DNA from: Phycisphaerae bacterium
GTDB lineage: Bacteria; Planctomycetota; Phycisphaerae; UBA1845; UTPLA1
Assembly (NCBI GenBank): GCA_030432035.1
Contig: JAUIHO010000028.1
Location: 1-33,432 of the forward strand
Direction of reading: 5' to 3'
DNA: 33,432 nt
Numbering within the stretch: the first letter of the stretch is position 1; the number at the start of each line of letters is the position of its first letter. Of this stretch, positions 27,512-33,432 are shown in pieces. Below the pieces are notes generated by a model, which ran no database searches, was not told where the DNA came from, and saw only the letters and a program-made list of their open reading frames with translations. The position numbers were made by a program, and so were the translations under genes.

Positions 27512-29407
27512 TTACGTTGCCGCTTTGGTGATACCCAATTCTGACGCCACTTCGTCGACCAATTCGCTGTGTTCCTCGGCCAACTTGTCCACCGGCGTTT
27601 CGCCACTAAGCGTGGCACGCGACAGCGGAAACACCTTCGGCGCAAAGACCACGTTATATATGTGCAAGATACCCACATGAATCACCGCCAAAAAGGCTTC
27701 ATACGTATGGGCGATGGTTGCCAGATTCAATGCACGACCGCTAAAGAACTGCGAACTCAATTGCATGCCCCACAGCAAGATGCCGGTGATGCCGAGCAAC
27801 ACCGTCCCCCAAAACACGCCCAGATACTCGAACTTCTCCGTCGGGCTGAAGCGACCAAACGTGGGACGATCTTTTTTTAGAAACAGCAGGTACAGCAACA
27901 AGTGCAGCGTCTTCTTAGCATCTTCGACCGTTATCCACATCGGCATGTCGTTCCAAGTTTGCCACGCGCCGGGCCGCGTGCCGTCTGCCCGTGGTGTACG
28001 CCATTTGCGCCAGAAGTCGAGCAAAACCACCACCACGTGCTGCGCAAAGCCCACGATCAGCACCACACCGCTCCAATGGTGAATGTGCCGGGCGAGGCTG
28101 AGCCCGCCAAACATGTTGATCAACGCCGAGGCCCAATCGCGATCGGCAAACTTCATCGGAAATCCGGTCAACACCAATAGCGTAAACGATATCGCCAGCA
28201 GCCAATGCTCGATGCGCTGCTTCACCGTAAAGCGGGTAAGTCTGCGTCGTCCTTCCGGCGTGGCCAACACGCGCCGCGCGAGCGCTTTTTCCTCGTCGGC
28301 ATCGTGGTGGCCGCGGCCAATTATAATCTGCACCAAATCGAGCAAGACCAACAACGCCGCCGGCCCGAATGTCAATAACGTCGCAATGATAAAGAAGGCT
28401 GCCAGCAGGAACTCGGCAGAGCCGCCCGCTGTGGGGATATCGAGATGCACCGCCGTCGAAGCGATTTGCAAATCCGCCCCCGGATGACATTGCACGCTAC
28501 GGCAAGAATCGGCGACATGCGCCACATTGACAGACGAATTCGGATTCTCCGGCCCCAACATCAGGTGGGCGTTTTCGCCCGGCATGACGTGGCAAGACAA
28601 ACAATCGGCTGTCGAGTTATCGCCCAAGAGCGCCGCTTTGCCGTGGAAGCTACGCACAAAGCTCGCAACGGCGTCGGACATGTCGTGTTGTTCGTTGATG
28701 AGCGGATCGCTATGGCAAACCGCACAGACTTGCGCCATATCGAGCGAAGGACGGGCCGGTTGCAAGCGCGATGCGATATGGTTGACGTAATATCGAATAT
28801 CGATGGGAACCGTTTGCGAGTGGCAACTATCGCAACGATCAAACGTGCGATTGTTGACGTGTGACATGCCGGGGATCACCGCGATCGGATCGCGGAACAT
28901 CGGTTCGTCGTGACAGTAAAGACAGTTGGATTGCCCATCATGCAACAACGGCCCGCCGGTAAAGTTGAGGTCGTTCAGAACCTTGGACGAGTGAGCGCTG
29001 TCATCGAGCGAGCGCGCCGCCGACTCGTGACTAAATATTCGCTCGAGACCGCCGGGGTCGCTCAGGTGACACGTTTGCGTGCAGTTCACCGGCGTCGTGG
29101 GCTGGTGTGGAACGACGCTGACTTCGGACGCGGTATGACAATCGGTGCATGCCAATCGTGCGTGCGGCCCTTTGGCATGGTGGCCGTACTCGGGATCGAC
29201 AAAGTAAAGTTTGAATTCGTCGGATTCCCGATCGACGCGCCCCAGCCCACGGTACTGGTGGCACATCAGACAATTGTCGGGATCGTCGGCATACACAAAC
29301 CCAGCACATGCCAGAATAGCAACACAAATCAACCGCCCCGCAAGTCGCTCACGGATTCGCCTCGAAGCCATGTTGCGGAAGCCGTATGCAACAAGGCCAT
29401 TTCGCAT
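27512..29407 (-). CDS. Octaheme cytochrome c / cytochrome b561-like fusion (CbcL-like layout)
   Basis: The product is 631 aa from the ATG at 29407, chosen because GAGGGG lies just upstream; an ATG at 29452 extends it by 15 residues without a better site. Residues about 13-40 form the export signal. The periplasmic part (46-308) holds eight haem sites: six CxxCH, one CX3CH at 109-114 (CTQTCH) and one CX4CH at 302-308 (CRSVQCH). A first transmembrane segment (about 332-365) is followed by a cytochrome b561/HydB-type domain (395-590) with four more segments. Its histidines, in IEHWLLAISF, RHIHHWSG, FAQHVVV and VIHVGILHIYN, can hold two b haems. The order multiheme c then membrane b matches Geobacter CbcL, an inner-membrane quinol oxidoreductase. 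By analogy it would exchange electrons with the quinone pool. First gene of the operon. Confidence 0.9.
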   Translation of the reverse strand: MRNGLVAYGFRNMASRRIRERLAGRLICVAILACAGFVYADDPDNCLMCHQYRGLGRVDRESDEFKLYFVDPEYGHHAKGPHARLACTDCHTASEVSVVPHQPTTPVNCTQTCHLSDPGGLERIFSHESAARSLDDSAHSSKVLNDLNFTGGPLLHDGQSNCLYCHDEPMFRDPIAVIPGMSHVNNRTFDRCDSCHSQTVPIDIRYYVNHIASRLQPARPSLDMAQVCAVCHSDPLINEQHDMSDAVASFVRSFHGKAALLGDNSTADCLSCHVMPGENAHLMLGPENPNSSVNVAHVADSCRSVQCHPGADLQIASTAVHLDIPTAGGSAEFLLAAFFIIATLLTFGPAALLVLLDLVQIIIGRGHHDADEEKALARRVLATPEGRRRLTRFTVKQRIEHWLLAISFTLLVLTGFPMKFADRDWASALINMFGGLSLARHIHHWSGVVLIVGFAQHVVVVLLDFWRKWRTPRADGTRPGAWQTWNDMPMWITVEDAKKTLHLLLYLLFLKKDRPTFGRFSPTEKFEYLGVFWGTVLLGITGILLWGMQLSSQFFSGRALNLATIAHTYEAFLAVIHVGILHIYNVVFAPKVFPLSRATLSGETPVDKLAEEHSELVDEVASELGITKAAT

Positions 29408-29532
29408 GCGCCCCTCTTCGGAATTACTGATCGTCGCGTTACGGTCGGTCATGTCTGGGTCATCGGAAGAAACGTTCCCTTACTGCAACCGCGATCTTAT
29501 CCCGGAAACGGTTGCCTGACTAACCGAATGAG

Positions 29533-29569
29533 GCGAGTAATTCACCACAATCCGCGGGGAATTACCCGC
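29533..29569. promoter_or_regulatory. Inverted repeat upstream of the leftward cytochrome operon
   Basis: GCGAGTAATTC and GAATTACCCGC are an 11-bp dyad with one mismatch and a 15-nt spacer. It lies 126 bp before the start of the octaheme gene and could be an operator. There is no T-tract. Confidence 0.4.
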
Positions 29570-29774
29570 TGATGGTCGCCATTCAGATGACGTCAGTTGC
29601 GATGGCCCAGAATATTTTTTCTGCACTGAAGTAATGCAGAAAAGCCTCGCGCCGAGAAGTCCATTCATTGCTCACCGAAAACCTACACAACTACGCCGGA
29701 TATTCGCGGCTAAATCAGCACCTGTGGAGAGTCTATCGCCGCCCCCAAGAAAACAGCCGACCAAACCGACGACC

Positions 29775-29800
29775 CTCTGTGGAATTATCCTGTCACAGAG
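29775..29800. promoter_or_regulatory. Candidate upstream activator site for the sigma-54 promoter
   Basis: CTCTGTG and CACAGAG form a perfect 7-bp dyad with a 12-nt spacer. Its centre is about 120 bp before the predicted start site at about 29907, the usual distance for a sigma-54 activator binding site. Confidence 0.45.
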
Positions 29801-29879
29801 AATTTTCCCGCAGCAAAACCTCGCACTTCAGCCAGCCAGTTTGGCTCGTCGTTATGAGTTGTGCGTTTAAAGACAAGCA

Positions 29880-29896
29880 TTGGCACGACGTTTGCA
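29880..29896 (+). promoter_or_regulatory. Sigma-54 (RpoN) promoter of the nonaheme cytochrome gene
   Basis: TTGGCACG-ACGT-TTGCA matches the published consensus YTGGCACGrNNNTTGCW at every specified position. The invariant GG (29882-29883) and GC (29894-29895) are exactly 10 nt apart. Transcription would start near 29907, giving a leader of about 247 nt before the ATG at 30154. Confidence 0.75.
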
Positions 29897-30153
29897 CCGT
29901 CGCATCAACATGCAACCGCAGCAGAGTTACAATCCATGTCGCACCAAACACATGCGAATAAAACCGCAACGAAAAAATCGCATAACAAGTTGCGATTACG
30001 GCTTGTCAATTCGCATTGAAGTTGGTGAAATGAAACTCAGAAAACATCGGGAACTTCGATGATTCGTTCGGCCAACAACAACACATCTCTCTCGCGTTTC
30101 GAAACGCATGCAGTCGCGCTCAACGCGCACCGAAAGGACTGGTGGAGGTAGTC

Positions 30154-31590
30154 ATGAACACTTCACGGAAGACATTCATATCAAAACATGCCACGGCGTT
30201 CTCTTTGCTGGCAGTCATGGTCGTTACGTTCGGCATGATCGGTGCCGAGTGTCCGCTGGGCACGCAGATGCCGACGCCCACTGGTAACGACGGCTTGACC
30301 GGTCGCTTCGTCGGCTCCGAGCGATGTGCCGAGTGTCACTCGAACATTCACGACAACTGGATGTCGACGCTGCACAGCGGTGCGTTGGAAACGTTGGAAG
30401 CAATCGGCCAAGGTGAGAACGATACTTGTCTCGCCTGTCACACGGTCGGTTTCGGTGAAGAAGGCGGATTCGTCGATCGTGCAACGACCAACGCCTTGGC
30501 TGGCGTCGGTTGCGAAGCGTGTCACGGCCCGTCGGGTGACCACGCCAACAACGTTGCCGACGAAAGCTTGCGACCGCCGAAAAACATCGCGGCGAGCATT
30601 TGTGGCGACTGTCATACCGGCGAGCGACATCCAAACTTCGAAGAATGGGAAATGTCAGGCCATGCAGCCAAGAGCATCTCAGATCGCTTTGAGGCTGGCG
30701 GTTTCTACTTGAATTCTTGCGGCAAATGTCACTCGGGCGATTTCTATTACATGGCAATCCTCGATGGCCAAACAGTAGAAAATGACGCCCTGATGGGTGT
30801 GGCAGTGGCCGATCAAAATGGTATCACTTGTGCCGTCTGCCACGATCCGCACCAACGCACAGGCAACTTCGCAGTCGAGCCGGATGACGGTCGCGATTAT
30901 CAATTGCGATTCCCCGAGGTGGCCAGCCCGATTCCGACCAATACGATCGACGCAACCACCAACGCCGCTCGATTCAACATCTGCGGTCAGTGCCACCATG
31001 GACGCGGTCGGACGTGGGAAGCCACTGATCGCGGCCCGCACCACAGCGTTCAGTCGAACATTTTCGTCGGCGAAATGGCAATGCCGGATGCAGACGATGA
31101 AGTCACGCCGCTGGTACCGAGCACTTTCTCTGTGCACGCATTGGCAACCGAACAGTGTGCCACGTGCCATATGTACCGTCAGGATTTCCAAGATGAATTT
31201 GCACCGGCGATCGCTGGTCACAGCATGGTGGTCAACAACGCCGGGTGTGCTGCAAGTGGTTGTCACCCGACGGTCGACGCTGCTGTCGCAGCACAGGCGA
31301 CGCTGCAAACCGAAATCGAGGATCGCCTCGAAGATATCACGACGCGTTTGAACGGGTTCTCGATGACCTACACCGAAGGCGGCGCCTTAAGTGGTGCGGA
31401 AGCTTGGGAATACTCGGCTACTGGTGGTCCGTCCGAGGCCGACCAAGATGAGATGCCCGACAACATCAAGAAGATTCGCTTCTTGTTGAGGTACATCGAA
31501 GGTGACGGCAGCCTTGGCATTCACAATCCGGACTATGTCCGCCGTATGCTAGACGAAGCCGAAGACCTGCTCGATGCTGAGTCGCTCTAG
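30154..31590 (+). CDS. Exported nonaheme c-type cytochrome (cytochrome c554-like)
   Basis: The product is 478 aa from the ATG at 30154, with GGAGG 5 nt upstream. An N-terminal signal (about 12-31) ends in MIGAEC; Cys33 resembles a lipidation site but Glu at -1 is not lipobox-like, so a lipoprotein fate is doubtful. Nine haem sites: eight CxxCH from residue 58 (CAECH, CLACH, CEACH, CGDCH, CGKCH, CAVCH, CGQCH, CATCH) and one CX4CH (CAASGCH). The arrangement CxxCH, MSTLHSGA, CLACHTVG, CEACHGPSGDH resembles the cytochrome c554-type fold. The last roughly 110 residues lack haem motifs and look helical. It is followed by an intrinsic terminator and preceded by the sigma-54 promoter. It is likely a periplasmic or surface electron carrier or terminal reductase; the substrate is unknown. 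Confidence 0.9.
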   Translation: MNTSRKTFISKHATAFSLLAVMVVTFGMIGAECPLGTQMPTPTGNDGLTGRFVGSERCAECHSNIHDNWMSTLHSGALETLEAIGQGENDTCLACHTVGFGEEGGFVDRATTNALAGVGCEACHGPSGDHANNVADESLRPPKNIAASICGDCHTGERHPNFEEWEMSGHAAKSISDRFEAGGFYLNSCGKCHSGDFYYMAILDGQTVENDALMGVAVADQNGITCAVCHDPHQRTGNFAVEPDDGRDYQLRFPEVASPIPTNTIDATTNAARFNICGQCHHGRGRTWEATDRGPHHSVQSNIFVGEMAMPDADDEVTPLVPSTFSVHALATEQCATCHMYRQDFQDEFAPAIAGHSMVVNNAGCAASGCHPTVDAAVAAQATLQTEIEDRLEDITTRLNGFSMTYTEGGALSGAEAWEYSATGGPSEADQDEMPDNIKKIRFLLRYIEGDGSLGIHNPDYVRRMLDEAEDLLDAESL

Positions 31591-31630
31591 GCGGCAGCCT
31601 TCGGGCATTCGCCCGATTCGTTGAATTCTC

Positions 31631-31667
31631 GAAGCGCGTTTTCACACGAAAGCGCGCTTCTTTTTTT
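31631..31667 (+). terminator. Rho-independent terminator of the nonaheme cytochrome gene
   Basis: GAAGCGCGTTTTC pairs with GAAAGCGCGCTTC (13 bp, one T-G wobble) around ACAC, followed by seven T. The T-tract directly abuts the promoter of the next gene. Confidence 0.9.
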
Positions 31668-31675
31668 GCTATACT
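31667..31675 (+). promoter_or_regulatory. Extended -10 promoter of the heptaheme cytochrome gene
   Basis: TGCTATACT is an extended -10 element (TGn plus TATACT) immediately after the terminator T-tract. The start would be near 31682, about 6 nt before the ATG at 31688, so the leader is extremely short. A clear -35 is not visible. Confidence 0.5.
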
Positions 31676-31687
31676 CTCGATGAAGCC

Positions 31688-33046
31688 ATGAACCAACCAA
31701 CGCCTTTAAAAAACTCGGTCACGCAAAATAGACAACTTGTTCGGCCTCGAATTTGGGTCGGTGCGGGTATGTCGATCATAGGATGTTTGTTCGGCGGCTT
31801 CGTGATGACGGGGGCACAGTGCGATACGCTTTCACCCACCGGCTCGTTCGGGATTTACTTCAATTCGACCGACCCGACCAATGACGACGCGACGTACATC
31901 GGTTCCGCCGCATGTAATTCCTGTCACCCGGGTTATGCGGCAGACCACCTTCTGCACGGTCATGCGTCCGCGCTCACGGGCATCGAAGGCCAACCACCAG
32001 CCTACCCCGCTGAAGCGTCGCAGGCCGGTGTGCCGAACGCACCGAATGGGTTTGACTTCAACGACATCGCCTATGTCATCGGCGGTCACAACAAAGGTGC
32101 CTTGTTCGTCGACACCGATGGTTTCCTACTAACGACGGGTGAGACCGGCGCACTGGCACAGTGGAATCTCGACTTCCCTGCCAACGGCACGGCAGCCGGC
32201 TTCGCCGAGTTCGCCGCCGACCAAGTCGATCCGCTTTCGTTCGACTTCGTTCAGTTCGCCGCGTTAACGACTGGCCCCCAAGCGCAGGATTCCGAGAACC
32301 CCAGCTTTCAAGACAACCGCCCCGGCATGGCGGGCACCTTCGCCGAGGCCGGCGTGCAATGCGAAGCCTGCCACGGCCCCGGTTCCAACCACGCGCCGAA
32401 TCCCGGTGCGCGCAATCTCTTCGTCGACCCGACAGGCGCGAACTCGTGCAACCAATGTCACGTGCAACCATTCGGCTCCGATGGTGCGACGATCCCCGCG
32501 TCCGATGGCTTCATCGCGCCGCAAGCGCAATACGCCGAGATGCGTGCCAGCGGCGGCCATGCCGAGTTTCGTTGTACGTTCTGCCACGACCCGCACGTTT
32601 CAACGACGTACGACCGTCCGAACGCCATTCGCAACGAATGCACGGCTTGCCATACCGATATCAACATGGCATTGCACGACGGGATGGTCTTCACGCGCGG
32701 CGACTACGTTGAGGAACTCTCGTGCGTGAGTTGCCACATGCCTTTTGCCGGCAAGCGATTCTCATCGGCAAACGCGGACGTCGTCGGCGATCTCGGGCGA
32801 ATGGGTGATACACGCTCTCACATATTCCGCATCAACACCGACGAAGCGACGTTTGACGCGATGTTCAACGAAGCGGGTAACGAAGTGGCGCGCGACGAGT
32901 TGGATCGCGCCGCCGTCACGCTCGATTTCGTCTGCGCCCGCTGTCACAACGGCATCGGCGCCTTCAACATCAGCTTGGAAGGACTTTCGGGCGTTGCGGT
33001 CCGCATGCATGGAAACCTTGCGACGGACGAGGACGCGGCGCCGTAG
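31688..33046 (+). CDS. Exported heptaheme c-type cytochrome
   Basis: The product is 452 aa. No Shine-Dalgarno precedes the ATG, consistent with a near-leaderless message from the TATACT element. An export signal (about 20-44) ends in MTGAQC, a sequence close to the MIGAEC of the preceding cytochrome. Seven CxxCH motifs are spread over the protein: CNSCH at 76-80, then CEACH, CNQCH, CTFCH, CTACH, CVSCH and CARCH. Between the first and second haem is about 140 residues without haem motifs, including a segment (YVIGGHNKGALFVDTDGFLL) also typical of multihaem proteins in this style. CEACHGPGSNHAPN parallels CEACHGPSGDHANN in the neighbour, so the two are probably distant paralogues. Partner and substrate unknown. 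Confidence 0.88.
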   Translation: MNQPTPLKNSVTQNRQLVRPRIWVGAGMSIIGCLFGGFVMTGAQCDTLSPTGSFGIYFNSTDPTNDDATYIGSAACNSCHPGYAADHLLHGHASALTGIEGQPPAYPAEASQAGVPNAPNGFDFNDIAYVIGGHNKGALFVDTDGFLLTTGETGALAQWNLDFPANGTAAGFAEFAADQVDPLSFDFVQFAALTTGPQAQDSENPSFQDNRPGMAGTFAEAGVQCEACHGPGSNHAPNPGARNLFVDPTGANSCNQCHVQPFGSDGATIPASDGFIAPQAQYAEMRASGGHAEFRCTFCHDPHVSTTYDRPNAIRNECTACHTDINMALHDGMVFTRGDYVEELSCVSCHMPFAGKRFSSANADVVGDLGRMGDTRSHIFRINTDEATFDAMFNEAGNEVARDELDRAAVTLDFVCARCHNGIGAFNISLEGLSGVAVRMHGNLATDEDAAP

Positions 33047-33168
33047 CTATGACATTTAGCTTGTCGCCCTATTCAACTTCTCGGATCAACAGCCCGCATG
33101 AATTAGGCAATCGTTTTAACGCAACGAGACGACTTGTTCTCCTTATCCCGGAGGGATCAAAGGACAAT

Positions 33169-33193
33169 AGCCCCCCACATCGTGGGGGGGGCT
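33169..33193. repeat. Short intergenic hairpin CCCCCCAC-ATC-GTGGGGGG
   Basis: A perfect 8-bp stem (33171-33178 with 33182-33189) around ATC, plus two further pairs after a two-G bulge. It lies in the gap between the convergent heptaheme cytochrome and CPBP protease genes. There is no T-tract. Confidence 0.55.
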
Positions 33194-33213
33194 GCAGGTT
33201 CGCTCCATTGCCG

Positions 33214-33432
33214 TCACATCTCCCCCGCACCCAGCAACGTAAACACAACCGTTCTCAAATTAAATATCGCATGAATCAAAATCGGTAACACCAGCGAGCC
33301 CGACTTCACGTAGGCATATCCCAGAATAATGCCGAACAAGGTCAATGAAGGAACCGTCTGCGGCACGTTGTAATGAATCATGCCGAACAACAATGCCGTC
33401 AAAACGATCCCTCGCCACGATGACCGAAGCCC
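33214..33432 (-). CDS. CPBP family intramembrane metalloprotease, C-terminal fragment
   Basis: The last 72 codons of a gene entering from the right edge; the frame is open to 33432. The segment LLFGMIHYNVPQTVPSLTLF followed by GIILGYAYVKSGSLVLPILI and HAIFN matches the C-terminal half of CPBP (CAAX protease/bacteriocin-processing) proteins. The His of FGMIH and the His-x3-Asn of HAIFN are expected active-site residues. Two hydrophobic segments are visible. The EExxxR motif would lie outside the window. In such proteins the role ranges from prenyl-protein processing to bacteriocin immunity, so no specific function is assigned. It is convergent with the heptaheme cytochrome gene. Confidence 0.85.
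   Translation of the reverse strand, partial: GLRSSWRGIVLTALLFGMIHYNVPQTVPSLTLFGIILGYAYVKSGSLVLPILIHAIFNLRTVVFTLLGAGEM

Larger units (their letters stand above)
29408..30153. other. Divergent regulatory region between the two cytochrome transcripts
   Basis: This 746-bp region has no credible gene. It contains a sigma-54 promoter pointing right (29880-29896) and dyads at 29533-29569, 29617-29643 (TTTTCTGCA-N9-TGCAGAAAA) and 29775-29800. In the leader there is a stem AATCGCA-N8-TGCGATT at 29976-29997 and a 14-bp palindrome GCGTTTCGAAACGC at 30094-30107. I could not identify a convincing promoter for the leftward operon. Confidence 0.7.

Noticed and set aside
29617-29643. TTTTCTGCA-N9-TGCAGAAAA dyad as a terminator
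   Set aside because: There is no T-tract on the exit side of either strand and no gene ends nearby, so an operator or chance dyad is more likely.

Overview
This window most likely comes from a member of the Planctomycetota, and a Phycisphaerae-like lineage is a reasonable guess. The pointers are very large secreted repeat proteins ending in a GDMNCD-type dockerin/EF-hand module, an LpxI-type lipid A gene (so a Gram-negative envelope), DUF309 and DUF2237 proteins with planctomycete-like sequence, few strong Shine-Dalgarno sites, and intergenic DNA full of short hairpins and 7-bp-periodic sequence. No rRNA, tRNA, transposase or CRISPR array was found, so the placement is an inference.

Left part (1-7.5 kb, minus strand). 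Two tandem paralogues encode large secreted proteins; the second runs off the left edge. Upstream of them lies a nucleotide-sugar cluster: UDP-glucose dehydrogenase, UDP-glucuronate 4-epimerase (4-bp overlap) and GDP-L-fucose synthase. It should supply UDP-GlcA, UDP-GalA and GDP-fucose for surface polysaccharide.

Middle (7.7-22.2 kb). Two small conserved proteins (DUF2237, DUF4253) are followed by a lysine-catabolic pair, L-lysine 6-transaminase and a 2-aminoadipate-6-semialdehyde/piperidine-6-carboxylate dehydrogenase. The pair is split by a terminator and 32-bp tandem repeats. Next come a DUF309 protein, a 776-bp intergenic island with 7-bp periodicity, lpxI, a WbpP/GalE-type epimerase coupled to an alpha-glucan phosphorylase, and katG encoding a catalase-peroxidase with a signal peptide.

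Right part (22.3-33 kb). This is a multiheme cytochrome locus. On the minus strand, an octaheme c-type domain fused to a cytochrome b561-like membrane domain (CbcL-like layout), a membrane-anchored triheme protein and a 20-heme protein with a six-repeat NHL propeller lie 3-6 bp apart; a lipoprotein gene follows. Divergently, a 9-heme and a 7-heme secreted cytochrome are encoded. I count 47 putative haem sites in the five proteins, three of them CX4CH and one CX3CH. Between the two arms is a full-consensus sigma-54 promoter with a dyad about 120 bp upstream. The simplest reading is a regulated electron-transfer conduit from the quinone pool through the periplasm, possibly to the cell exterior. 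The direction of flow and the substrate cannot be read from sequence. The window ends inside a CPBP-family membrane protease gene.
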